Shown one piece after another: positions 1-8,234 of a stretch of DNA of 19,207 nucleotides (positions are counted from its first letter, which is position 1; every line of letters starts with the position of its first letter). The position numbers and the translations under genes were made by a program. The notes under the pieces are model-generated. The model had not been told where the DNA came from. It was given only the letters and a program-made list of their open reading frames with translations, and did no database searches. Origin of the DNA: JANQIV01 sp050117315 (lineage in GTDB: Bacteria > Bacteroidota > Ignavibacteria > Ignavibacteriales > Melioribacteraceae); the NCBI GenBank assembly GCA_050117315.1, contig JASFMY010000130.1:1-19207 (forward strand), written 5' to 3'.

Positions 1-200
1 GATCATTTGTACCGGGGTTTTATAAACAACAAGCTGCCAAACAGTTAACTGGTTTTCAATGCTTTTAATCTGGGATTGATCGATGTATGTTATTTTATCC
101 GGAGCATCTTCAATAAGCAGCCATCTTGTGCTTACTTTTTGACAATAGATTACACTAACAAAGAGAATAAAAAAAATGATATTTTTTGTAAACTTCATTT
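1..200 (-). CDS. Partial secreted protein, surface-adhesin E-like (N-terminus only)
   Basis: The reverse strand opens with ATG at 198-200 and stays open to the left edge, giving about 66 residues. The start MKFTKNIIFFILFVSVIYC is a short basic stretch followed by a hydrophobic core, so it is a signal peptide. The Cys is not in a canonical lipobox, so cleavage may be by ordinary signal peptidase just after YC. The mature part has a Trp-Leu-Leu-Ile strand, then a Tyr-Ile-Asp followed by an Ile-Lys-Ser, then Val-Trp-Gln-Leu. This W...YID..SI...VW spacing resembles small 'surface-adhesin protein E' domains, which are secreted and of poorly known function. That family call is inference from pattern memory. 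The gene reads in the same direction as the S9 peptidase but lies 159 bases downstream of it, beyond a hairpin. Confidence 0.6.
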
Positions 201-313
201 GTAAATAATTGTATGTGGAATAATGTTGTACTACCTTTTACAATCTGATTTTATTATTTTTCTTAAAATACAAGTAAAACCAAGAAAACTCAAAAAGAAT
301 ATTAACTTTACTG

Positions 314-350
314 TAAAGATTCCATCCCTTTCATGAGACGGAATCCTTTA
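314..350 (-). terminator. Bulged hairpin after the S9 peptidase gene, possible terminator
   Basis: TAAAGATTCC (314-323) pairs with GGAATCCTTTA (340-350) with one bulged base, around a 16-base loop. It lies 10 bases past the stop of the minus-strand peptidase gene. There is no T-run after it on the minus strand, so it is a weak intrinsic terminator at best. It could instead be a dispersed palindromic element or an mRNA 3' end protector. Confidence 0.35.
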
Positions 351-359
351 ATTAAAAAA

Positions 360-2921
360 CTATTTACCATACAACTCATCCCACCATTCAGGCTGACCCT
401 TTAAGTATTTATCAAAATAGGCAATAATTGTTTTTGTCCATTTAATCCTTTTGTGGTATTCCGTAATCCAGTGCTGCATGCCTTCAACTTCAATCAACTC
501 GACATCCTTTCCTTGAAGTTTCAGTGCTGTGTACATGTTCCAGCTTTCACCCAACGGCACGTTCGGGTCAGTATTGCCGTGCGTTAATAATAACGGCGTT
601 GTTATTTTATCCGCATTATAAATCGGGCTGTAATCAACGTAAACTTTCTTGTTATTCCACGGGAAGCTTTCGGCTGCTGCAACTGAGTTATACCATGCAC
701 CCCAGTAGCCTTCTCCCCAGTACCCGGTAAGAGCACTTATGCCTGCATGAGAAATTGCTGCGGCAAAGATATCTGTTTTAGTAATAATGTTCATCGTCAT
801 AAATCCGCCGTACGAAGCACCCATACATCCGACTCTTTCAGGATCAACAAAAGGATGGTCTTTTAGAAAAGCTTTGGTTCCTTCAATAATATCGCTGCCT
901 GCTATATTTCCCCAGTCATTTACATGTTTTGAAGAATATTTCTGGCCAAACCCGGTACAGCCCCTAGGCTGTAAAATGTAAATTAAGTAACCGTTTGCAG
1001 TCCAAATATTTTTCGGGTAACGCCCTTCAAACTCCCGTGTAACCGGGCTTACGCCGCCGTAGTAATAAACAATTGCCGGATACTTTTTATTTTCATCAAA
1101 ACCAGGCGGATAATAAACTCTTCCTAAAATTTCAACACCGCTGCTGTTTGTAAAATAATAATCTTTTACTTCACCTAATTTTATATCCGCAAATTCATTT
1201 TTATCATAAACATGTAATTCTGTAATCTTGTTTGTGCTAAAATCTACTGCGAAAGCTTTGCGCTGCATATTTGAGCTGGAACCCGAAAATACCGCTATGT
1301 CTTTAGTTTCAGCAAAGCGAATGTTACGTAATGCTTCTATTCCCAAATTGACCAATTCATAATTGTTTTGGCTCAGATCATATTTGTATAAATGCTTATA
1401 AGATGAATCCGTAGTTAAGAGATATACATTGTTTTTATTGGATGAAAAATATGCAGCTTGTAATTCCGGCTTAAAGGTTTTGGAAATTGCTTTCACTTCT
1501 TTGGATTCGATATTATATAAATATGCCTGGTTATCAAAATCATTGGGGAAAACACCTTCGGGAGTATTAACGCCAATCTTGCCGAAAAATTGCGGACCGG
1601 CAATTAAAAGTAAATTCTTACCGTCCGGCATCCAGTAAATTGCATTTGTAAAATACCCACTTAAAATTGAATCAACTTTGAACGTTTCCAAATCGACAGA
1701 AAAATAATCTGTCCTGTGAAACGGCCTTTCTTTAACACCGTAAACGGTTTTACTTATTATCATTTTTTTCGAATCAGGACTAAAACACTCAAAGCCGATC
1801 AATTCTTTACCCGATGTTATTTGCCGGGTTGCGCCGCTTGAAATATCGAGTTTATAAAGGTGTGTAATATCATTTCCATTGGGCCATCTATCTTTTATAT
1901 AGTTATGTTTTTTGGTAATTGATTTATCGGTTTTATCGGGATTATTAATCATATAAACCATAAACTCTCCATCCGGTGCCCATTCAAAACCGGTTAAGTT
2001 TTCTATGTTTGATAATATCTCTTTTGAAACCTTTTTGTCATAATCATAAACCCAGATTGAAGATTTGTCTTTTTGACTTGTTATATAAGCGAATTTATTT
2101 TCTACCGGCGACCAATCTATTTGGTCTAAGTCGGCAATCCCTTTGAAGGATTCTATTCTCGACCCGTCAATAGTATTGTATAGCTCAAACCATGTTTCAT
2201 CATTATCAAGTTTCAAATTTCTTTGAGACAACTTAGCCGCAGCTATTTTGCCGTCAAAAGAAATTGAAACATCCGAGATTTTCTTCCTATCAAGTAGATC
2301 GGAAACATTAGTAAAATAAATAGGATTCGTTGTAATCTGAAAAGAGTTAATATACTTTTCATCCATGCTGAATGATACAGAAATTTTCCAGTCGCAGTCA
2401 TTTTCTTCAGCTAAAAGTGTTTTAATAATTATAAGTGATTTCCCGTTTTCACATTTTATCTCCGAACTGTTTTGCTTGCCTTTACACTCATCATCAATTG
2501 AATCATTTACAATAATGTTTTCCCTGTTAAAAACGACTTTGTAATATTGCTCCCCACTTACTTCTAATTTTGACTTAACAAAGCGGTCTGTCTTTACATA
2601 AAAAGCCAAATAATAGAAATCACCTATTCTACCTTTTTCAAATTCCACTTCATGTGTGTTTTTATTTACCCATTTTAGTTTTGTAGAATTAATTTCCACT
2701 TCAGCCCCTGCTTTCGGCCACCATTTACTAATATTTACTTCGTCTTTCTCCAAATTACTTTTTAATACGCTTTTTTCGTTATCTGTAAAAGCCGGGATGT
2801 TTGTTTCTACTGGACCTAAAAGTAAATATTCATTTACTTGAATAGTTTTCTGCTCTTGTGCGAATAGTTTTATTGATAAAATTATTGTAAAAATAAATAA
2901 GGAGTTTAGAATAGATTTCAT
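360..2921 (-). CDS. Secreted prolyl oligopeptidase family (S9) serine peptidase
   Basis: This encodes an 853-residue exported peptidase that probably cleaves short peptides after Pro or Ala, as dipeptidyl-peptidase IV and acylaminoacyl peptidases do. Residues 1-21 form a signal peptide ending in KLFA before QEQ. The middle (about 190-600) has repeated blocks such as DISISFDGK, WAPDGEFMVY, FSPDSKKM and WMPDGKNLLL, typical of the beta-propeller. The C-terminal alpha/beta-hydrolase domain carries the nucleophile in GASYGG (Ser about 703), the acid in HGNTDPNVP (Asp about 785) and the base in EGMQHW (His about 817), so the triad is complete. I chose the ATG at 2919-2921 because it is preceded by GGTGA and starts the signal peptide. 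An upstream in-frame ATG at 2984 would add 21 residues before it. There is no T9SS tail. It is divergent from nuoA. The exact S9 subfamily is not settled. Confidence 0.93.
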   Translation of the reverse strand: MKSILNSLFIFTIILSIKLFAQEQKTIQVNEYLLLGPVETNIPAFTDNEKSVLKSNLEKDEVNISKWWPKAGAEVEINSTKLKWVNKNTHEVEFEKGRIGDFYYLAFYVKTDRFVKSKLEVSGEQYYKVVFNRENIIVNDSIDDECKGKQNSSEIKCENGKSLIIIKTLLAEENDCDWKISVSFSMDEKYINSFQITTNPIYFTNVSDLLDRKKISDVSISFDGKIAAAKLSQRNLKLDNDETWFELYNTIDGSRIESFKGIADLDQIDWSPVENKFAYITSQKDKSSIWVYDYDKKVSKEILSNIENLTGFEWAPDGEFMVYMINNPDKTDKSITKKHNYIKDRWPNGNDITHLYKLDISSGATRQITSGKELIGFECFSPDSKKMIISKTVYGVKERPFHRTDYFSVDLETFKVDSILSGYFTNAIYWMPDGKNLLLIAGPQFFGKIGVNTPEGVFPNDFDNQAYLYNIESKEVKAISKTFKPELQAAYFSSNKNNVYLLTTDSSYKHLYKYDLSQNNYELVNLGIEALRNIRFAETKDIAVFSGSSSNMQRKAFAVDFSTNKITELHVYDKNEFADIKLGEVKDYYFTNSSGVEILGRVYYPPGFDENKKYPAIVYYYGGVSPVTREFEGRYPKNIWTANGYLIYILQPRGCTGFGQKYSSKHVNDWGNIAGSDIIEGTKAFLKDHPFVDPERVGCMGASYGGFMTMNIITKTDIFAAAISHAGISALTGYWGEGYWGAWYNSVAAAESFPWNNKKVYVDYSPIYNADKITTPLLLTHGNTDPNVPLGESWNMYTALKLQGKDVELIEVEGMQHWITEYHKRIKWTKTIIAYFDKYLKGQPEWWDELYGK

Positions 2922-2946
2922 ATTTTCACCAAGTCTTTTTGAATAA

Positions 2947-2954
2947 CAAATATA
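2947..2954 (-). promoter_or_regulatory. Candidate -7 box for the S9 peptidase gene
   Basis: On the minus strand this reads TATATTTG, an exact match to the Bacteroidota TAnnTTTG -7 element, about 26 bases upstream of the chosen start codon. I do not see a well-spaced -33 TTTG; an A-tract lies there instead. This is weak evidence in an AT-rich gap. Confidence 0.25.
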
Positions 2955-3014
2955 AAAATAGAATTTTTTTTTAGAATAAGACATATCAAATGTTTTGGAA
3001 ACAAATATGAAAAC

Positions 3015-3043
3015 TTGACATTACAGTATTGTTATTTTATTTT
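3015..3043 (+). promoter_or_regulatory. Candidate promoter of the nuo operon
   Basis: TTGACA (3015-3020) and TATTTT (3038-3043) are separated by 17 bases and end 23 bases before the nuoA start. The same bases also fit the looser Bacteroidota TTG-N20-TA arrangement. It lies in the divergent gap between the S9 gene and nuoA and is the only strong -35-like box there. No convincing operator was seen. nuoA itself lacks a clear Shine-Dalgarno sequence. Confidence 0.45.
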
Positions 3044-3066
3044 TTCGCAAAACAATTCGGGCATCA

Positions 3067-3510
3067 ATGTTAACTGAATTCGGCAAGATTTTAATCTTCA
3101 TTATACTTGCAATAGTATTTGTTTTAATTGCAATTATAGCTGCAAAATTTGTAAGACCAAGCAGACCTACCAAAGAAAAAATAAAAATTTACGAATGCGG
3201 AGAAAATCCGGAAGGCACCCCATGGATTAAGTTTAACATCCGTTTTTTCGTAGTCGCTTTAATTTTTTTAATATTTGATGTTGAAGTTGTACTGCTTTTT
3301 CCATGGGCACTTACATACCAGGATTACGGTGTTTACGGCTTTCTAGTGGGAATAATATTTTTGCTTATACTAGGCTTAGGTATGGCTTATGAATGGAGAA
3401 AAGGTGATCTGGAATGGGCGCGTCCGCAACCCAAACCTCCGAAGTTAGATGAATTACTTAATAAAAAGTCGGAAGTTAAAACCAAACAAATGGAAGAAGT
3501 AGAAGCTTAA
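3067..3510 (+). CDS. nuoA: NADH-quinone oxidoreductase subunit A
   Basis: This is a small membrane subunit of complex I, 147 residues and within the family range. It has three predicted transmembrane helices at about 5-30, 60-80 and 88-110. The hallmark stretch YECGENPEGTPWIKFNIRFF, followed by LIFLIFDVEVVLLFPWA, is present. The Cys in YECG lies in the loop that becomes exposed near the quinone cavity. The C-terminal tail after GDLEWARPQP is charged and rich in Lys and Glu. It is the first gene of the operon, and its stop codon overlaps the nuoB start by one base (TAATG), implying translational coupling. It starts without an obvious Shine-Dalgarno sequence; no other in-frame start is nearby. 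Confidence 0.97.
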   Translation: MLTEFGKILIFIILAIVFVLIAIIAAKFVRPSRPTKEKIKIYECGENPEGTPWIKFNIRFFVVALIFLIFDVEVVLLFPWALTYQDYGVYGFLVGIIFLLILGLGMAYEWRKGDLEWARPQPKPPKLDELLNKKSEVKTKQMEEVEA

Positions 3511-4034
3511 TGAGTGATATTGAAAAACTAAAATACGGCGGTATTGGATTACTCGATAGAGAATTTTCAGACAGTAATATAATTATTGCTAAAACCGACG
3601 ACTTATTAAACTGGGCTAGGTTGTCCTCTCTCTGGCAATTAGGTTTCGGCTTAGCATGCTGCGCAATTGAAATGATGGCAACATCAGCATCACATTGGGA
3701 TTTTGACCGGTTTGGTGTTATCCCCCGCCCTACTCCAAGACAATCAGACGTTATAATTATTTCCGGTACTGTTACCTTAAAAATGGCGTTACGCATTAAA
3801 AGATTATACGAGCAGATGCCTGAACCGAAATATATAATTTCGATGGGCAGTTGTTCAAACTGCGGCGGACCATACTGGGAACACGGTTACCACGTGCTTA
3901 AAGGTGTTGATAGGGTTATTCCGGTAGACGTTTATGTACCCGGATGTCCTCCAAGGCCTGAAGCCTTATTAGAAGGCTTACTGAAGCTGCAAGAAAAAAT
4001 TAGAAACGAAAGTCTGGTTAAAAAGAAGGTATGA
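3510..4034 (+). CDS. nuoB: NADH-quinone oxidoreductase subunit B (N2 cluster)
   Basis: This 174-residue peripheral subunit holds the terminal [4Fe-4S] cluster N2, which passes electrons to quinone. The ligands are all visible: the tandem Cys50-Cys51 in GLACCAIEMM, Cys115 in GSCSNCGGPYW and Cys146 in VPGCPPRPEA. The quinone-site stretch DRFGVIPRPTPRQSD is intact. It overlaps nuoA by one base and nuoC by four (ATGA). The protein is complete and of usual length. It forms the Q-module with NuoC, NuoD and NuoI. Confidence 0.98.
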   Translation: MSDIEKLKYGGIGLLDREFSDSNIIIAKTDDLLNWARLSSLWQLGFGLACCAIEMMATSASHWDFDRFGVIPRPTPRQSDVIIISGTVTLKMALRIKRLYEQMPEPKYIISMGSCSNCGGPYWEHGYHVLKGVDRVIPVDVYVPGCPPRPEALLEGLLKLQEKIRNESLVKKKV

Positions 4035-4561
4035 AAACTCCCGAAGAAATTTTTGAAACATTAAAAAATAATTTCCCTGAAGATGTTTTAGAATTAGTTG
4101 CCGACTTGCCGGCTGAAAAATTTATTAAAGTCAATCCCCTAGCGATCAAAAAAATCTCGAATTTTCTAAGAACAGAAGACGGTTTAAAGTTCGATACTCT
4201 CATGTGTTTGTCCGGAGTTGACGAAGCAGACGGTGAAAAGGTTAAAGACGAAAATGAAAATGAAATAATTAAAGACGGTTTGTTAAGTGTTTATTACCAC
4301 CTTGATTCTATTGAATTAAAACACAAAGTTACGATCAAAGTTGAAACTTCACGTGATAACCCTGAAGTTGAATCCGTGGAAAATGTTTGGAAATGTGCCG
4401 ACTGGCACGAAAGAGAAGCTTATGACATGTACGGGATAAAATTCCGGGACCATCCGAATCTTGAAAGGATTTTAATGCCGTATGATTGGGATGCCGGTTA
4501 CCCGCTGAGAAAAGATTATCAAAACCCTGAATTTTATAAAGGAATGAAGGTTCCTTATTAG
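4031..4561 (+). CDS. nuoC: NADH-quinone oxidoreductase subunit C
   Basis: This is the 30-kDa-type subunit of the Q-module, 176 residues, separate from NuoD rather than fused to it as in Escherichia coli. The signature WHEREAYDMYGIKFRDHPNLERILMP is followed by a Tyr-Asp-Trp-Asp and GYPLRKDYQ. In most relatives the last part is W-x-G-H/Y-P-L-R-K-D-Y, so an Ala precedes the GYP here, a small difference. The N-terminal half is rich in Asp and Glu. The ATG overlaps the nuoB stop and has AAGAAGG just before it. After its stop the operon breaks its tight spacing: 113 bases with a long inverted repeat separate it from nuoD. Confidence 0.97.
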   Translation: MKTPEEIFETLKNNFPEDVLELVADLPAEKFIKVNPLAIKKISNFLRTEDGLKFDTLMCLSGVDEADGEKVKDENENEIIKDGLLSVYYHLDSIELKHKVTIKVETSRDNPEVESVENVWKCADWHEREAYDMYGIKFRDHPNLERILMPYDWDAGYPLRKDYQNPEFYKGMKVPY

Positions 4562-4586
4562 ATAAACAAGATAAAAAGGATGAATA

Positions 4587-4665
4587 GAACGCAGATTATT
4601 ATGATTTTTATGATTGCCGCAGATCAAATCTTAATAAATCATGATAATCATAAAAATCAGCGTTC
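4587..4665. repeat. Long imperfect inverted repeat between nuoC and nuoD
   Basis: Two 29-base arms (4587-4615 and 4637-4665) match at 25 of 29 positions when one is reversed, and one of the mismatches would be a G-U pair in RNA. The loop is 21 bases (4616-4636). Inside the arms the unit GATT recurs roughly every 9-12 bases (GCAGATT, ATGATT, ATGATT, GCAGATC), so the element is also internally periodic. It ends 9 bases before the nuoD ATG. It looks like an inserted palindromic intergenic repeat, a kind that I recall as common in FCB-group genomes. Its copy number here is unknown. Confidence 0.8.
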
Positions 4666-4674
4666 CATTGAAAG

Positions 4675-5790
4675 ATGGCTCTGAAGACTGAAGAAATGGT
4701 ATTAAATATGGGTCCCCAACACCCTTCTACGCACGGGGTTTTGAGACTCGAACTTCAACTCGAAGGTGAGTTAATTATAGATGTAAAACCTCACATTGGT
4801 TATTTACACAGATGCTTTGAAAAACATTGCGAAGCTATGACTTATCCTCAAGTTATTCCTTATACCGATAGAATGGATTACCTTGCTTCAATGTATAATA
4901 ACTTCGGTTACGTTGTTGCAGTAGAAAGAATGCTGGGAATTGAAGTGCCTGAAAGAGTTGAATACATAAGAGTGATAATGGGTGAACTTCAGAGGATAGC
5001 TTCACATCTTGTTGCCATCGGTACTTACGGGATTGACATCGGCGCATTCACTCCTTTTCTTTATTGCTTTAGGGATAGAGAAAAAATATTAAACTTATTT
5101 GAAATAACATGCGGTGCACGTTTGTTATATAATTATATGTGGGTCGGCGGTTTGTCACATGACATCCATCCCGATTTCCAAAGATTAACAAAAGAATTTG
5201 TTGATTATTTAAAACCGCAGGTAAAAGACTTGAACAATCTTTTATCATATAATAAAATTTTTATAGACAGAACTGCCGACGTCGGTGTGCTTCCTATTGA
5301 TACTGCTATAAATTATGGAATCACCGGCCCGAATTTAAGGGCAAGCGGGTTAAAGTTTGATTTGCGCAAAAACGATCCTTATTCGATTTACGATAGATTT
5401 GATTTCGACATCCCGGTTGGAGAAGGCGCTCACGGTACCGTAGGCGATTGCTGGGACAGGTATTACGTAAGGGTTTTGGAAATTGAACAAAGCTTAAGAA
5501 TTATTGAACAGGCAATTGACAATATTCCCAAAGGCGATGTTAAATCGGCAATTCCCAAAAGAATTAAACCGCCCAAGGGAACAATATATTCAAGGGTTGA
5601 AAATCCCAAAGGAGAACTCGGTTATTTTATTATCAGCGACGGTTCGGTTAATCCGTGGAGAGTTAAGGTTCGTGCTCCTTCATTTGTTAACCTTACAATA
5701 CTCGGCGAACTCTGTAAAGGTCACCTTGTTGCAGACGTAATAGCAATTTTAGGAAGTATTGATATTGTACTTGGAGAAATAGACAGATAA
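4675..5790 (+). CDS. nuoD: NADH-quinone oxidoreductase subunit D
   Basis: This is the 49-kDa-type subunit, which with NuoB forms the quinone-binding cavity. It is 371 residues, a little shorter than many homologues. Near the N-terminus is MGPQHPSTHGVLR, with the His pair of the quinone site. TDRMDYLASMYNN carries the quinone-facing Tyr. RIASHLVAIGTYGIDIGA, GVGEGAHGTVGDCWDR-type residues (here PVGEGAHGTVGDCWDRYYVR) and a terminal VLGEIDR follow, so the fold is complete. Two starts are possible. The ATG at 4675 has only GAAAG nearby, and the ATG seven codons later, at MVLNMGPQ, follows GAAGAA. The palindromic repeat sits directly upstream. It overlaps nuoH by one base. Confidence 0.97.
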   Translation: MALKTEEMVLNMGPQHPSTHGVLRLELQLEGELIIDVKPHIGYLHRCFEKHCEAMTYPQVIPYTDRMDYLASMYNNFGYVVAVERMLGIEVPERVEYIRVIMGELQRIASHLVAIGTYGIDIGAFTPFLYCFRDREKILNLFEITCGARLLYNYMWVGGLSHDIHPDFQRLTKEFVDYLKPQVKDLNNLLSYNKIFIDRTADVGVLPIDTAINYGITGPNLRASGLKFDLRKNDPYSIYDRFDFDIPVGEGAHGTVGDCWDRYYVRVLEIEQSLRIIEQAIDNIPKGDVKSAIPKRIKPPKGTIYSRVENPKGELGYFIISDGSVNPWRVKVRAPSFVNLTILGELCKGHLVADVIAILGSIDIVLGEIDR

Positions 5791-6860
5791 TGTACGAAAT
5801 ATTATCAGACATAATAGGAAATGAAATTGTAGCATATATAATTGCCGCTGCATTGCCGCTGTTCGTTTTTATTCTGCCTTTTGCTTTAATAGCGGTACTG
5901 GCTGAAAGAAAAGTTTCCGCCTTTATGCAGGACAGGTTAGGCCCTATGAGAACCGGCTATTACGGTATTCTTCAAACCGTTGCGGATATTTTAAAGCTGA
6001 TTCAAAAAGAGGATATTGTCGCTTCGGATACAGATAAAAAATTATTCAACCTTGCCCCTGTGTTGGTTTTTGCAGGAAGTTACGCCGCATTTGCAGCAAT
6101 TCCCTTTTCAAGCAAATATATCGGCTCCGGTGCGGATGTTGGAATTTTCTATATCGTTGCAATCTCAAGTTTGGTTGTAGCAGGAATTTTAATGGCGGGA
6201 TGGGCTTCAAATAATAAGTATTCACTGCTTGGTGCAATGAGATCCGTTGCACAAATTATCAGTTACGAAATCCCGACAGCACTTGTGATCTTAACAATGG
6301 TAATGTTAACCGGCACATTAAGTTTAGCCGAAATGACCGAAATGCAGACTCAATATTTCTGGAACTGGAATATTTTAGGCGGTGCTGAAGGCGGTTTAGT
6401 AAAATTCCTTTTAATACCTTTTATGATTATTGGTTTTATTATTATATACATAAGCTCATTAGCGGAAGTAAACAGAACACCTTTTGATATTCCCGAAGCA
6501 GAATCAGAGTTGGTTGCAGGTTACCATACTGAATATTCCGGGATGAAGTTTGCAATGTTCTTTTTAGCTGAGTACGCTAATATGTTTGCCGTATCTGCAA
6601 TTGTTGCAACAATATTTTTCGGCGGCTACCATTCGCCTTTCGGATACCTTGGCAATGCTTTCGGTATTGATTGGCTGGTTCCCATTGAACAGCTTTTCTG
6701 GTTTACCGTTAAAGGTGTATTCTTTGTACTTGTTCAAATGTGGTTAAGATGGACATTACCCCGTCTTCGTGTAGATCAGCTTATGAGCGTGTGCTGGAAA
6801 TATTTAATTCCTTATGCATTTGTTAATTTAATAATCGTCGGAATATTAACATTGTTATGA
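5790..6860 (+). CDS. nuoH: NADH-quinone oxidoreductase subunit H
   Basis: This is the membrane subunit that joins the peripheral and membrane arms and forms the mouth of the quinone channel. It has 356 residues and about eight hydrophobic helices. Signatures seen are LAERKVSAFMQDRLGPMRTGYYGILQ near residue 40, SYEIPTALVIL in the middle and the acidic loop EVNRTPFDIPEAESELVAGY followed by HTEYSGMKFAMFFLAEY, which carries the glutamates linked to proton input. The C-terminus has VQMWLRWTLPRLRVDQLM. The start overlaps the nuoD stop as TAATG and its own stop overlaps nuoI by four bases. Nothing is missing. Confidence 0.98.
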   Translation: MYEILSDIIGNEIVAYIIAAALPLFVFILPFALIAVLAERKVSAFMQDRLGPMRTGYYGILQTVADILKLIQKEDIVASDTDKKLFNLAPVLVFAGSYAAFAAIPFSSKYIGSGADVGIFYIVAISSLVVAGILMAGWASNNKYSLLGAMRSVAQIISYEIPTALVILTMVMLTGTLSLAEMTEMQTQYFWNWNILGGAEGGLVKFLLIPFMIIGFIIIYISSLAEVNRTPFDIPEAESELVAGYHTEYSGMKFAMFFLAEYANMFAVSAIVATIFFGGYHSPFGYLGNAFGIDWLVPIEQLFWFTVKGVFFVLVQMWLRWTLPRLRVDQLMSVCWKYLIPYAFVNLIIVGILTLL

Positions 6861-7417
6861 GACAATATTTTATAAATACATGGCAGGCCATTTACACTGT
6901 ACTTGTCGGGATGAGGGTAACATTCAAACATCTTTTTGTCCCTTCAGTAACTATTCAATACCCTGATGTTAAACTGCCTATGGTTGACCGCGTACGCAAC
7001 AGGCTGTTCGTAAACATGGACGACTGCATAGGCTGCGACCAGTGTGCGAGGGCTTGCCCGGTAAGTTGTATAGAAATCGAAACAGTGAAATCCATACCGG
7101 GTGAAGACCTGGGTAAAACTTCGAACGGTAAGAAAAAAGCATTATGGGTTACAAAATTTGATATTGATATTGCAAAGTGCTGCTACTGTTCCCTTTGTGT
7201 CTACCCATGCCCGACCGAATGTATTTATATGACAGACTCATACGAATTTGCAGAATTTGAACGTAATGATTTGGTTTATAAATTTGCTACGTTAACTCCA
7301 GATTTAGTTGAAGAAAAAAAAGCAAATTATGAAAAATTTACGGCTGAGAAAGAAGCCAAAAAAGCTGCAGCCGCAAAGGCTAAGGCTGACAGTAAACATG
7401 ATGATAAAAAAGAATAA
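6857..7417 (+). CDS. nuoI: NADH-quinone oxidoreductase subunit I (two 4Fe-4S clusters)
   Basis: This ferredoxin-like subunit carries clusters N6a and N6b, which relay electrons to N2 in NuoB. The two motifs are CIGCDQCARACP (Cys57, 60, 63, 67) and CCYCSLCVYPCP (Cys108, 111, 114, 118), with the crossover cysteines Cys71 and Cys122. Its amphipathic N-terminus (about 1-30) packs on the membrane. The last 35 residues are an unusual run rich in Lys, Ala and Glu (EKEAKKAAAAKAKADSKHDDKKE), likely flexible. Because NuoE, NuoF and NuoG are absent from the locus, NuoI is the outermost Fe-S protein encoded here and a plausible entry point for electrons. The start overlaps the nuoH stop by four bases. 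Confidence 0.97.
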   Translation: MRQYFINTWQAIYTVLVGMRVTFKHLFVPSVTIQYPDVKLPMVDRVRNRLFVNMDDCIGCDQCARACPVSCIEIETVKSIPGEDLGKTSNGKKKALWVTKFDIDIAKCCYCSLCVYPCPTECIYMTDSYEFAEFERNDLVYKFATLTPDLVEEKKANYEKFTAEKEAKKAAAAKAKADSKHDDKKE

Positions 7418-7420
7418 CCA

Positions 7421-7918
7421 ATGAATCTATACGACGTCATATTTTATCTGTTTGCATTATTAACTGTAGTTTCTGCACTTATTGTAGTTACTTCTAAAAA
7501 TATTGTTTACGCAGCTTTTTCACTAATGTTTACTTTATTCGGAATATCGGGATTATATGTTTTATTAGGTGCAGATTTTATTGCAGTTGTTCAGATTATT
7601 GTATATATAGGCGGCATTTTAATATTGCTGCTTTTCGGGGTAATGCTTACAAATAAAATCACAAATGTTGAAATAAAAACGGGTACAATTAGAACTATAC
7701 CGATGGCCATTGTAACAGGGGTATTCGGGGCTTTACTTATTTCAATAATGTACGGAACTGATTGGAAATCCGCCCCGGCCAACAATATGCCTTCAACATT
7801 AAAAATATTAGGTAACACTTTACTAACAGAATATGTTCTAATATTTGAATTGCTCGGCATGCTGTTATTGGTAGCCTTAATCGGTGCAGCATCAATTGCA
7901 AGAAGAGGAAGAGAATAA
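7421..7918 (+). CDS. nuoJ: NADH-quinone oxidoreductase subunit J
   Basis: This is a 165-residue membrane subunit with five predicted helices (about 4-22, 28-48, 53-75, 90-110 and 135-160). The conserved third-helix segment GADFIAVVQIIVYIGGILILLLFGVML is intact; its Tyr and Gly form the pi-bulge that changes during turnover. The C-terminus has LLGMLLLVALIGAASIARR, typical of the family. It lies three bases after nuoI with no clear Shine-Dalgarno sequence, and it overlaps nuoK by one base. Confidence 0.96.
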   Translation: MNLYDVIFYLFALLTVVSALIVVTSKNIVYAAFSLMFTLFGISGLYVLLGADFIAVVQIIVYIGGILILLLFGVMLTNKITNVEIKTGTIRTIPMAIVTGVFGALLISIMYGTDWKSAPANNMPSTLKILGNTLLTEYVLIFELLGMLLLVALIGAASIARRGRE

Positions 7919-8229
7919 TGCTTGAAGTAGGATTAAATCATTTTCTAATAATTAGCGCAATTTTATTTTCATTGGGAATATACGGTATTGTATCCCGCAA
8001 AAATGCTATAATGGTTTTAATGGGTATTGAGTTACTGCTTAACGCATCAAACATAAATTTTGTTGCTTTTGCAAGATACGGCAATCTTGGCATTAACGGC
8101 CAGATTTATGCATTGTTTGTAATTATACTTGCCGCTGCAGAAGCAGCGATTGCCCTGGCTATTGTGCTTAACATTTACAAGACATTCAACAATGTTAATA
8201 TCGACGAAATAGATAATCTAAAAGAATAA
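7918..8229 (+). CDS. nuoK: NADH-quinone oxidoreductase subunit K
   Basis: This is a 103-residue, three-helix membrane subunit (MnhC-like) in the proton path. The two key carboxylates are present: Glu38 in MGIELLLNASN and Glu75 in LAAAEAAIALAIVL, corresponding to E. coli Glu36 and Glu72. Length and motif are standard. It overlaps the nuoJ stop (TAATG), and nuoL starts five bases after its own stop. Confidence 0.97.
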   Translation: MLEVGLNHFLIISAILFSLGIYGIVSRKNAIMVLMGIELLLNASNINFVAFARYGNLGINGQIYALFVIILAAAEAAIALAIVLNIYKTFNNVNIDEIDNLKE

Positions 8230-8234
8230 AATAT

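Noticed and set aside
2922..2984. Upstream in-frame start that would extend the S9 peptidase by 21 residues
   Set aside because: It would put a Lys/Tyr-rich stretch before a clear signal peptide, and the inner ATG has a good ribosome-binding site (GGTGA).
4587..4665. CRISPR-like array from the repeated GATT units
   Set aside because: There are only two arms in inverted orientation, no direct repeats with regular unique spacers and no cas genes.
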